DNA of 64,000 bases from Zasmidium citrigriseum. Lineage: Eukaryota > Ascomycota > Dothideomycetes > Mycosphaerellales > Mycosphaerellaceae. A program made the position numbers and the translations under genes. Of the stretch, positions 1 through 8,277 are shown piece after piece. The DNA lies in the NCBI GenBank assembly GCA_002786025.1, contig NHNW01000010.1, positions 124,001 to 188,000 of the forward strand, read 5' to 3'. The first letter of the stretch is position 1, and every line of letters starts with the position of its first letter. The notes under the pieces were generated by a model. That model had not been told where the DNA came from and did no database searches. It saw only the letters and a program-made list of their open reading frames with translations.

Positions 1-2
1 TT

Positions 3-1157
3 AGAGTCCCAGCAGCGAACAACGGAGTGTTTGGGCTTCGTCCAACATCGTATCGACTCCCGATTGGTGGAGTCGTCGCAACAGTAGGTAATACGGCTGG
101 CTGTCGACACGATCTGTGCTGACTATTGATTCCGCAGATGGTCGGCGAAGAACTCATCATACCCGTCATTGGTCCCCTCGGTCAAAGCGTCGAAAGTATC
201 AAGCTTTTCATGAAAAGTATCATAGACCAGCAGCCATGGCTCTACGACCCATCCCTTCTTCCCTTCCCCTGGCAGGACAGCTCCAACCGGACACTCCTCC
301 GCAAAGGCCCAGACGGACGAGGCAAACTTCGCATAGGCTTAATGCCAGACGACGGCATCGTTAAACCCCACCCGCCCATCCAGCGAGCTTTCAAATCGCT
401 CGTCGACAAGATCAAAGGCCACCCCGACATCGAGCTTATCGACTTCCCTCCTTACAAGCACGACGAAGGCTGGCGCATCATCTCAACTCTGTACTTCGCT
501 GACGGAGCTGTGGAAGAATACGAGGCCATCGACTCGTCTGGAGAACCCTGGCGTCCCTTGAGCGACTGGATTATCAAGGAGAATCCGAATGTAAAGAAGT
601 ACACTCTGGACGGGAGCTGGAAACTTGTTCTGCAGCGAGAGGGATACAAAGAGGCATATGCAAGGCATTGGAATAGCATTGGTACTGGATTCCCGGGTCC
701 TGACAATGATAGATCTCTCACCAAGGATGCGGATCAATCGTTGGATCAGATGGTCGATGTCATATTATGTCCGGCCGGTGCTGGTGCTGCTCCTCCGTTG
801 GACTGTACTAAGTATTGGTCGTATACCAGTCAGTGGAATTTGCTCGACTATCCTGCTGTGGTGTTTCCAACTGGGCTTTCGTGCGGGTCGGAAGACAAGG
901 TCGAGAAGCACTATAAGCCGAGGAATGAGCAAGACGAGTACAACCACAGCCTCTGTGAGTTCATGAGCCCAAAGACGCCTGCGGGAATACTTGCTCAACT
1001 AACGTCCCTCTTAGACAAACCGGAGACGTACACAGATGCACCGATTTCGTTGCAGCTGGTGGCAAGACGGTATCAGGATGAGAAGCTTCTCGAGGCTTTG
1101 GAGATGGTCTTGGACATTGCTGGACTGCCGAAATCGACCACAGAGTCCAAGTCTTGA
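3..1157 (+). CDS. Acetamidase / amidase-signature family hydrolase, 3' part (5' truncated by window edge)
   Basis: Amidase-signature (AS) enzyme that hydrolyses amides to acid plus ammonia; the fungal acetamidase branch is the closest match I recognise. Exons read as 3-83, 138-954 and 1015-1157, giving 346 residues. The first exon encodes the conserved stretch RVPAANNGVFGLRP, which follows the GGSIR-type segment holding the AS serine, so the nucleophile and the catalytic lysine lie just outside the window. The 54-nt intron 84-137 joins VVAT to MVGEELIIPVIGPL. A second intron, 955-1014 (60 nt, GTGAGT...TTAG), has no stop and keeps frame; removing it restores NHSLYKPETYTDAPISLQLV, the usual C-terminal family block. 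The substrate cannot be told from sequence. It is tail-to-tail with DAHP synthase. Confidence 0.85.
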
Positions 1158-1256
1158 AATTTGACGATCTATTGATACATTTTTTCACGCCTCTCTCATG
1201 ATCCCATAGACCGAAATTTATGCACACATTCGAGCCTCTTGCTCGACTCCACAGCT

Positions 1257-2729
1257 CTATTGCTTCCCATTCATCGGCTGCAATTTCGGCGACGCCATCT
1301 GCTGTTGGCTATCCGCCACAAGGAAGGCAAGTTCGAGCGCCTGCTTCTCGTTCAATCTCGGGTCGCAGTAAGTGTGGTAGGCCTGGCTCAGGTCCTTATC
1401 CTGAAGGCCTTCACTACCACCAGTGCATTCTGTGACAGCGTCTGCGGTCAACTCGAGATGAACACCTCCCAGGTAGGACTTGCATTCCGTATGGATCCGC
1501 AGCGCTGCTGACAGCTCCTCGAAGATGTGCTGGAAAGATCGTGTCTTGATGCCTTCTTCCGTGGAACGAGTGTTGCCATGCATCGGATCACATTGCCAGA
1601 CGACTATGTGCCCTGTCTTGCGTACCGCTTCGATATGCTTGGGAAGCATGTCGTTGATCTTGTCCTTGCCGTAGCGAGTGATGAGGGTTACTTTCCCGAT
1701 CTCTTTGCGTGGGTTGACGAGATCGAGAATTTGGCCAAGGTCCTCTACTTTCGTTGTTGGTCCGACTTTGATGCCGATTGGATTCTCGACGCCTCGAGCG
1801 TACTCCAGGTGTGCATGGTCGACTTGTCTGGTGCGGTCACCTATCCAGATGAAGTGTGCACTGGTGTTGTAGTATCCAGTGTCTGTCGCAGAGATATCTC
1901 TGGGAGATATTCCGTTGCCTTGGAACGCATCGGGCTGGGAAGGAAGTTTGTCGCGATTCGATGGGTGCCGCAGTCTCCTTGTCAGGCCCTCTTCGTATGC
2001 CAGAAGTAACGCTTCGTGACTGGTGTAAAGGTCGACAGTCTGCAACTGACTGGAGGTATCGGCGCCGACTGTCTTCATGAAACGCAAACTGCCAGAAATA
2101 CTCTCGACGATTCCGGTGTACTTCTCCAGTAAAGCAGGATCAGTGACATGACCAAGGCCCCAGTCCATTGGGTTGTGCAGATCGGCAATGCCTGAAGCGA
2201 GCTGTGCGCGAACGTAGTTCAAAGTCGCTGCCGAGTGGAAGTAAGCCTGCACAAGTCGATCAGGATCAATGGTGCGGCCGTCTGGAGGGTATGCGTTCAG
2301 AATGTCTCCTCTGTAGCTTGGAATCTCCTTGCCATCGACGGTTTCTGTGGGCTTGCTTCTTGGTTTGGCGTACTGTCCTGCCATCCGGGCTATGCGGACT
2401 AGCGGCTTGTTCCCACCCCAAATCAGAACAAGAGACATCTGAAGTAGCAGTCGGATCTTCGAGTCGATGGTGCCATCGTGACAGTAGTCGAAGCGTTCGG
2501 CGCAGTCACCGCCTTGGAGTAAGAATGCCTTGCCCAAGGCCACATTCTTTAATGAGTTTCTGAGCTTGCAGATTTCTGTAGATGTGACGAGCGGAGGGAC
2601 ATGTTTGAGCTTGGAAAGTGCTTTGTCGACTTGAGCATCGTCGTCATACTGGACTGGCTGTGCGATTGGCTTGCTTCTCCAGGAATCCGGCGTCCAGTCT
2701 GCTGTGTTCGCGCCGTTGGTAGATGCCAT
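1257..2729 (-). CDS. Class II 3-deoxy-D-arabino-heptulosonate-7-phosphate (DAHP) synthase
   Basis: Condenses phosphoenolpyruvate and erythrose-4-phosphate in the first step of the shikimate pathway, supplying chorismate for Phe, Tyr and Trp. The 490-residue single-exon protein is of the plant/actinobacterial class II type, found in filamentous fungi beside the yeast-type class I isozymes. Visible family blocks are WTPDSWRSKPI at the N-terminus, LLQGGDCAERF (metal-binding Cys), VWQCDPMHGNT (metal-binding His), GGVHLELT (metal-binding Glu) and CDPRLNEKQALELAF (metal-binding Asp). The ATG at 2729 is chosen because the open frame upstream begins only with TTG and the family N-terminus fits MASTNGANTADW. 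Two TGACTC cores lie upstream, consistent with general amino-acid control. It is divergent from the HYPK-like gene. Confidence 0.95.
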   Translation of the reverse strand: MASTNGANTADWTPDSWRSKPIAQPVQYDDDAQVDKALSKLKHVPPLVTSTEICKLRNSLKNVALGKAFLLQGGDCAERFDYCHDGTIDSKIRLLLQMSLVLIWGGNKPLVRIARMAGQYAKPRSKPTETVDGKEIPSYRGDILNAYPPDGRTIDPDRLVQAYFHSAATLNYVRAQLASGIADLHNPMDWGLGHVTDPALLEKYTGIVESISGSLRFMKTVGADTSSQLQTVDLYTSHEALLLAYEEGLTRRLRHPSNRDKLPSQPDAFQGNGISPRDISATDTGYYNTSAHFIWIGDRTRQVDHAHLEYARGVENPIGIKVGPTTKVEDLGQILDLVNPRKEIGKVTLITRYGKDKINDMLPKHIEAVRKTGHIVVWQCDPMHGNTRSTEEGIKTRSFQHIFEELSAALRIHTECKSYLGGVHLELTADAVTECTGGSEGLQDKDLSQAYHTYCDPRLNEKQALELAFLVADSQQQMASPKLQPMNGKQ

Positions 2730-2845
2730 ATCTTTTTGAACTCCGGTCAATGCTGTTGTGAAAACTCAACGAGCTCGTCAATGTCTTGATGAAGGAGAAA
2801 GAGAGCGGTCAGCCCACTAATGAGATAAAAGTTTGAGCAGCTGTA

Positions 2846-2918
2846 TGACTCCCACGGAAGTCCGTGTAACAGAAGATTGTGAAACGGTCAATGGCGAAGA
2901 AGACCGGAAGCTTGACTC
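2846..2918. promoter_or_regulatory. Two TGACTC cores upstream of DAHP synthase (candidate Gcn4/CpcA sites)
   Basis: TGACTC occurs at 2846-2851 and 2913-2918, 117-190 nt upstream of the DAHP synthase ATG. TGACTC is the core of the general amino-acid control element bound by Gcn4 in yeast and CPC-1/CpcA in filamentous fungi, and aromatic biosynthesis genes are known targets. The sites sit between two divergent genes, so assignment to DAHP synthase is by function. A six-base core occurs by chance; two copies 61 nt apart are suggestive only. Confidence 0.45.
2853..2866. promoter_or_regulatory. CGG-N4-CCG palindrome (candidate Zn2Cys6 factor site)
   Basis: CACGGA (2853-2858) and TCCGTG (2861-2866) form an inverted repeat with a 2-nt centre. 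It contains CGG (2855-2857) and CCG (2862-2864) separated by four bases, the half-site layout typical of fungal Zn2Cys6 binuclear-cluster factors. It lies beside the first TGACTC core in the DAHP synthase/HYPK intergenic region. No specific regulator can be named. Confidence 0.3.
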
Positions 2919-3152
2919 TGATCAAGGTATTTGCTTGAAGACTCTGGTCGATGTAGAGGCTCTCACGGCTTTTCACCGATAGACGAGCGTGTGAATGTAT
3001 CTTGAACAAGTATACTTTCCAGAGCTCAAGCAAAACTGGAAGGCCTCAGGCACCAAGTCCGCTGAACCTTCTCACTTCACCTCCCACATCTAATGCTTTC
3101 ACTTTCAAATTACTAGTCTCCCCTTCTCAATCACCAAGCAACTCTCGCCACG

Positions 3153-3613
3153 ATGGCCGAAGAACCACAACCCTCCAACGTCCAAGAAGGCGCCGACCCG
3201 CCAGATGTCCTCCCCGCCAGCAACGAAGACCGCAAAGCAGCCGCCGCACTCTCCTCACTAGACGTGAAAGAAGACCAAGATGCCACGCCCAACAAGAAAG
3301 AGGTCGATCTCAAAGCCCTGGGAGAGGCGATGAAGAATCTCGAGGTCACGCAAGGGTTGAATAACAAGACGACTTCGAGCGGCACGGCGAAGAAGGAAGA
3401 GGCGCCGAAGAAGTTGATCAAGGTCGATGCAGCGGATGTTAGTTTGTTGGGTATGTATATGCATCGGCTTGTTTGGATATGAAGGATCTGTGCTGACCGG
3501 GGCTTGCAGTTGATCAATTGGATCTGTCCAAGGCCAAGGCAACGGATCTTTTGCGAGCACACGATGCAGATGCCTTGAAGGCCATGAAAGCATGGGTCTC
3601 TGCCTCCGCATGA
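3153..3613 (+). CDS. HYPK-like protein with C-terminal UBA domain (NatA-associated)
   Basis: Small protein of 133 residues from two exons, 3153-3450 and 3510-3613; intron 3451-3509 is 59 nt (GTATGT...TTGCAG). The first ~85 residues are polar and low-complexity. The C-terminal ~45 residues run from KKLIKVDAADVSLL across the splice junction into VDQLDLSKAKATDLLRAH and end DADALKAMKAWVSASA. That three-helix pattern is the UBA fold shared by HYPK and NAC-alpha. Known HYPK proteins bind and regulate the NatA N-terminal acetyltransferase on ribosomes; a cytosolic, ribosome-associated role here is inference from the family. The unspliced frame stops at 3482, so the intron is needed to reach the UBA helices. 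No other domain is visible. Confidence 0.75.
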
Positions 3614-3969
3614 GCCGTGAAGGCGCCTCTCGAGTCAGATCCGAAGAGTCATCCCACAGGGCACCATTTGTCCCATCAGCTCGTGTAAAGCAAGCGGCCG
3701 AGAAACATCGCTCTCGCCAGAGTGATGACTGAACCCCACCAGTCCACTGTCCAGGACGCCATGAGAGGCCTCAGTGCGGGAACTTGGCAAAGAAACAGAT
3801 CTATGAGACACAACAGGCACAAGTCAGACAATCTGTACAACGGCATATACGAGAAGCGCTAGAACGAGCGCGCTATGAACAATGACTGTACGAAACAACA
3901 CGATCGACAAGAGCTTCCAATCTGATCCAACGCCGAATTCCACCTCATCCATCCAGTCCAATATCAAAT
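3614..3969. other. Intergenic, convergent 3' ends
   Basis: Between the HYPK-like gene (+) and the BRCT gene (-). I see no gene, RNA or repeat; it presumably holds both 3' UTRs. Confidence 0.6.
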
Positions 3970-6900
3970 TCAAGCACCACCATTCCAAAAGGTCAGCCGT
4001 CTGCTCTTGGCCGCTTCCTGCGATTTGAAGTCCAGCTTTCTCACTTTGTTCAAAGGCGCTGTCTGCTGCACAAGTGAGTTTGGAGCCGCAAGATAAGCCG
4101 GCGTGGACGGCGAGCCATCATCCCCAGAGTTCTCCTTGTCTTCCAGATTGACGGGTGTCATGTCTCCGTCAGGCGACGAATCCATCTTCATCGGTGCACG
4201 CCCCAAAGAACTTCTTCCCAGGCTACTCTTCCGATCGCGGAAAACGCTGCCTCTGATGTTGGTCAGGCTCATCGGCTCCATACTCTTGCGGCGTCTCTTG
4301 GCAGTTCGTGGCGCGTCGTCGACCTCCACGGCATATGCCTCGTCAGACTCAGGCATGCGGGTGCCTTGCGTATCACAGTCCGTCACCCAGCGACTGTTGA
4401 CGCAGTGAATTTCTTTGCCACTGCCACTCTCCGCGACTTGCTTGTTGTGGATGCGGAGCCGCTGCAAGGTATTTGGCGACCCTTCCTTGTAGACCACATG
4501 CGTCAGGCGCTCGCTGAATGTCTTCGTGGTCTTTGCTCCCAGTCGTTGAAGCAAAGCAGCAAAGGCTGGCGTAGCACAGTCGCCATCACTTGTGTAGACC
4601 TCGACCAGCGCTACAATACCTCGGAGAGGCGCTGCAGGATGCGGAGTCATTGGTACATTTCCAGGCGTGAATGCTGGCGCCTTGATCGGAGTCTTCATCG
4701 GCGTCCGTGACGCTACTGGTGTAGACGCTTTCAGCGCCACCTTCCTCAATGAAGCCTGCTTCTGAACAGTCGCAGGTCGCTTAGCTGGGCTATGCGATGG
4801 TGTCCGGAAACGAGACGCTGGCATAGCAGTCTTGGCATGCTCCTCGTACGTACGGCGGTATGGCAAGCCAGGGTAGCGGTCCTCTGCAGCTGGCTTCGGC
4901 GTAGAAGGCTCTTCAACCTCTACTGTCTGCTCAGATGCAGTACTCAGCTCCTCGTACGTTTCTTTGGGTGGTAGGCCTGGGAATCGTTCCTTTGCTGCTG
5001 ACTTGACCGTCGTAGGTGGTGCCACTGATGACCGTCTTGCAGCCACAGGAGTCTTCAGTGCGGGCTCATATTGATCGCGTGGTGGCATTGCGGGAAAGCG
5101 CTCCTTTGGCAAGGAGCTGACGGGTGTGTGCGCCGGAGAGGCTTCAACGGTATTGTCAAGCTCATATGCGCTACGAGATGGCAAGCCCGGGAATCGCTCT
5201 TTAATGGCATGGCTAGCAACCTCAGGAACACTCGTGCCCGGTGTCCTGGCGAACAAAGTCCTTGAGATCGGGGTCTTCGCGAACGGTGTACCGTTCTTTG
5301 GCTCAGTCTGCCAGCCTAGCGGAATGCTTGTGCCCGGAGTCTTTGCTAGTGGAGTCTTGTCGGCGTGGGGAGTCAAGTGGTGCTTCCTGGACTTCACAGA
5401 ACTTCTCACGTCATGGGAAGTGGTGGGCCTCGACACCAATGGCGTCTTCGTCTTAATCCGCAGCGTAGCTCTGGACGGAGTAGCGATACTGGGAAGAGTG
5501 GCACCATCTGAAGTGTTTGGTCGGACGCCCTCTCTGGCCAGAGTGCCTGGATAGAGCTTGGCTGGTAGCGACTTACGCCTGGATGATATGGTCGGCAAGG
5601 CATACCGTGGCGTATTTGGCGCCGGCTGCTGTTGAAGGTCACTCAACGCTATGTCGAGTTCAGACATATGTCTTGCCGGTGTCAAAGGCGCATGAGATAT
5701 GATGGCCTCGTCTTCTGCCGCAATGTCAATTTCGTCGGCAGAATCATCAACAGCAATGTCTAGATCGATCTTGTCCTGGACTGTCGTCTCATTGAGAGGA
5801 GTTGGAGAGATTGCACCTTGGTCATCATTGCGCTGAGCAGGCGCAACGCCGACCTGGCCGTCGTTGGCAAAGACAGTGCTATGTCTTCTTGACTCCGACA
5901 AAGACTTGACATCGAGGAAATCACTGAGGTTCACAGTGGCATCCAACGACTCTCGGATTGGCCCTGCTCTCTGCTCAGGCGAATCTGCTTCCTCGTTCGC
6001 CTCATCATGCATTCGGACATCGTCGGTCGGCTCTCCTTCGTCTTGAGCGCCAGCTACAGCGTCTGCTTCGTCTTCGAATGCCCGAGTGAATCCATTGGCG
6101 ATGCTGAGTCGGTCGTTATGTTCCACCTGGGGCAGACTTCGCGATAACGTCATGTCAGCATCGAAGTCGAACGCAATGGTTACGTCTTGGCGTATGTTCT
6201 CCCACACAAGAGTCTCTGGCTTCGGAGTGGTAGTTGGCATCTCTTCCATGCCCATTTGCTCGTCAATCTCTGAGTCGCTTTCAACCTCCGCCGGCTGCCG
6301 AGTGACAATGACACTGTCATTGGAGTCGAATGAGGCGTCCAACACCGGTGCTGGCGCAGGTTCCAGCTCGTCCTCATCCGGCACGACGACAGTCTCGTCC
6401 ACATCAACCGTCTGCTCTACAGATTGCTGATGCTCAGAGGTAGACTCTTCCAAGTTGGGCTCTACAGCCATCTCAATATCCAGGTTGAAAGATGGTGGAT
6501 CTGGAGATAACTCCAACTCCCCACCAAGCTGAGAGTCCACTGAAGTTTCATGCTGTTCATCCGTGACCGTTTCGGCACTCTGGTGTTCTATATCAACAGG
6601 CACAGGCGTGCTTTCGTCTTCTACCGAATCGGATTGGTCGTCTTGTGCTTCATCCATCTCCATCGCCAATGGCTGCAGCTCTGGAAAGACCATCGGCCGA
6701 TCCCGCGCTCGTGCTACCGTTGTGGGTCTGACTTCTGACAGAGGAACAGTCGGCTTGCGGTATGGCTTCGTTGTCTGTGGTGTACCTTGTTGTGTACCAA
6801 GCACAGCAAAGCGTCTCACCGGTGTCTTGGAGGGCACATCAGGATCCCGTGTCCGGCTGCCTCGCTGGGTCCCCGATCGCGGGCTAGAGCGCTTCATAGG

Positions 6901-7836
6901 CGTCTTTGGCCCGCAAAGCTCGTCCTGAGAGATGTTGTTGGTAGTGTCGCCTTCTTCAGACTCCTGCTCCTCGTCTTGCTCGTCGTCCTGATCTTGCACA
7001 TCTTCAGCCTCATCCTCGGTATTATCGAAGCTCTGCCCAATTCCATCCGAGGGAGTCGTAGGCCTTGAAGATGCCGGCGTTTCGTCCTCGTCCAGCGTGG
7101 GCTTTGATGCCGATTTGCTTGTCGACCTGGCCCTTGATGGCTGCTTGTTCTGTTTACTCTGAAGCTTTTCCACCTCTTCTGGCTCCTCTTTCTCCGCCGC
7201 ACTCTGTGCCAGCACATCGGCATTCTCATCGGACACGTTCCTCCTTCTCCTGGTAGTCGGCTTGGTGGGTGCCACTTGAGCCTTCGGCTTCGCAGCTGTA
7301 CGAGTGGTCTTCGGGACCACTTTGGAAACCTGTGTGATCTTCTTTGGTGAGAGTGGTGGTGCTCTCTCCTGCGAAGCGGTTGTGCGGGTGGCTCGAGTAG
7401 CTCTCGTGGCCTTGGATTGTGCCGGTGCAGGTGGAGGAAGCTCCGGCTTCTCGTCCTTGGTCGCCTTCGATCTCGTACTCTTCGTGCTCGATGTTGCCCT
7501 CGTAGATTTAGCCGCTGGTTTCGGTACTGCCTCTTTCACCGGCTCCACGTCCTTCTTTGGACGTGTTGTCGCACGTTTGGTAGGCTCCTGCTTGGCAGCT
7601 GGTGCCCGTCGAGTTGTCCTTGGCAGAGCCTCTGCCACTTGGATCTCATCTTCTTCGTCGTCTTCCACGTGCTCGGGCTCGGGCTCAGTCTTCTTAGAGC
7701 GTGTCGTCTTCGCCTTCGTGGTGGTTGTAGTTGGCGCTGTCTTTGCTGGCGCCTTGCGAACGGGCTTCTTCCGGAGAGTCGATTCTTTCTTGTCGTCAGC
7801 ACCCGCCGTCCGGGTGCCTCCTCGTGTCGATACCAT
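3970..7836 (-). CDS. Large disordered nuclear protein with one C-terminal BRCT domain
   Basis: Single-exon 1,288-residue protein. The first ~900 residues are low-complexity: basic and Thr/Lys/Ala-rich at the N-terminus (TTRSKKT, TRATRATRT, KPAAKSTRATSST), then acidic stretches. Residues ~785-860 are rich in KTP/RTP sites. Four copies of a motif resembling KERFPGLPxRxxYE lie at ~residues 875-1000. One BRCT domain is at ~1071-1170, with hydrophobic core GIVALVEVYT, LTHVVYKEG and the conserved Trp in CVNSRWVTDC, followed by a basic tail (AKRRRKS). BRCT domains bind phosphopeptides in DNA-damage or cell-cycle proteins. The layout loosely recalls microcephalin-like or fungal BRCT proteins, but I cannot name an orthologue. 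A chromatin or checkpoint role is inference. It is divergent from the 2-hydroxy-acid oxidase gene. Confidence 0.8.
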   Translation of the reverse strand: MVSTRGGTRTAGADDKKESTLRKKPVRKAPAKTAPTTTTTKAKTTRSKKTEPEPEHVEDDEEDEIQVAEALPRTTRRAPAAKQEPTKRATTRPKKDVEPVKEAVPKPAAKSTRATSSTKSTRSKATKDEKPELPPPAPAQSKATRATRATRTTASQERAPPLSPKKITQVSKVVPKTTRTAAKPKAQVAPTKPTTRRRRNVSDENADVLAQSAAEKEEPEEVEKLQSKQNKQPSRARSTSKSASKPTLDEDETPASSRPTTPSDGIGQSFDNTEDEAEDVQDQDDEQDEEQESEEGDTTNNISQDELCGPKTPMKRSSPRSGTQRGSRTRDPDVPSKTPVRRFAVLGTQQGTPQTTKPYRKPTVPLSEVRPTTVARARDRPMVFPELQPLAMEMDEAQDDQSDSVEDESTPVPVDIEHQSAETVTDEQHETSVDSQLGGELELSPDPPSFNLDIEMAVEPNLEESTSEHQQSVEQTVDVDETVVVPDEDELEPAPAPVLDASFDSNDSVIVTRQPAEVESDSEIDEQMGMEEMPTTTPKPETLVWENIRQDVTIAFDFDADMTLSRSLPQVEHNDRLSIANGFTRAFEDEADAVAGAQDEGEPTDDVRMHDEANEEADSPEQRAGPIRESLDATVNLSDFLDVKSLSESRRHSTVFANDGQVGVAPAQRNDDQGAISPTPLNETTVQDKIDLDIAVDDSADEIDIAAEDEAIISHAPLTPARHMSELDIALSDLQQQPAPNTPRYALPTISSRRKSLPAKLYPGTLAREGVRPNTSDGATLPSIATPSRATLRIKTKTPLVSRPTTSHDVRSSVKSRKHHLTPHADKTPLAKTPGTSIPLGWQTEPKNGTPFAKTPISRTLFARTPGTSVPEVASHAIKERFPGLPSRSAYELDNTVEASPAHTPVSSLPKERFPAMPPRDQYEPALKTPVAARRSSVAPPTTVKSAAKERFPGLPPKETYEELSTASEQTVEVEEPSTPKPAAEDRYPGLPYRRTYEEHAKTAMPASRFRTPSHSPAKRPATVQKQASLRKVALKASTPVASRTPMKTPIKAPAFTPGNVPMTPHPAAPLRGIVALVEVYTSDGDCATPAFAALLQRLGAKTTKTFSERLTHVVYKEGSPNTLQRLRIHNKQVAESGSGKEIHCVNSRWVTDCDTQGTRMPESDEAYAVEVDDAPRTAKRRRKSMEPMSLTNIRGSVFRDRKSSLGRSSLGRAPMKMDSSPDGDMTPVNLEDKENSGDDGSPSTPAYLAAPNSLVQQTAPLNKVRKLDFKSQEAAKSRRLTFWNGGA
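4843..5202 (-). repeat. Four copies of a 14-residue RFPGLP-type motif in the BRCT protein
   Basis: Coding units of 42 nt at 5161-5202 (KERFPGLPSRSAYE), 5065-5106 (KERFPAMPPRDQYE), 4951-4992 (KERFPGLPPKETYE) and 4843-4884 (EDRYPGLPYRRTYE). Spacers are of unequal length and unrelated sequence. The invariant core is R-(F/Y)-P-(G/A)-(L/M)-P-x-(R/K)-x-x-Y-E, so selection on the peptide is more likely than recent DNA duplication. I do not know it as a named motif. Confidence 0.8.
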
Positions 7837-8277
7837 GCTGTTGGGTGTTTGTAGGGATTGATGAAAGGAAGCAGACGGAGCTCGAAGCTGTTGATGGTAA
7901 GCGCGCTTGGATTTACTAACAGCGCGGTTGCCCTGACGACCGTGCCGATCCGTTCACGACGACGTCACCGATCGATCTGACCCGAGAGCCGCATCACATG
8001 CGGACGAACGGCAACTCACAATCACTTCTGCTGGGAGATGTGGCTGCGACAAAAAGCACCGTTCGTCGGAGCCTCGTCACGCGCCGCGGTGCCAAAGCAG
8101 ATGTACCTAGGTTAAGTACCGAAGCTAGCATGATGATAGATGTCATGGATGCTATATCGAATCGTATGATCCTTCTCCATTGTTTCCCCACGCGCTCGCT
8201 ACAGACATTGCTCCTCATATCTATTCCATTCGAATACCTTAGGAAGCTAAGAAGAAGCTGGAGTCTGATCAGCAAAC
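7837..8277. promoter_or_regulatory. Divergent intergenic region, BRCT gene / 2-hydroxy-acid oxidase
   Basis: 441 bp between two start codons facing away from each other; it must contain both promoters. Beyond this I see no confident motif, RNA or coding exon. Confidence 0.5.

Noticed and set aside
7304..7861. 185-codon plus-strand frame antisense to the BRCT gene
   Set aside because: Val/Phe/Ser-rich reverse image of the Lys/Thr/Ala-rich coding strand; a shadow of the real gene.
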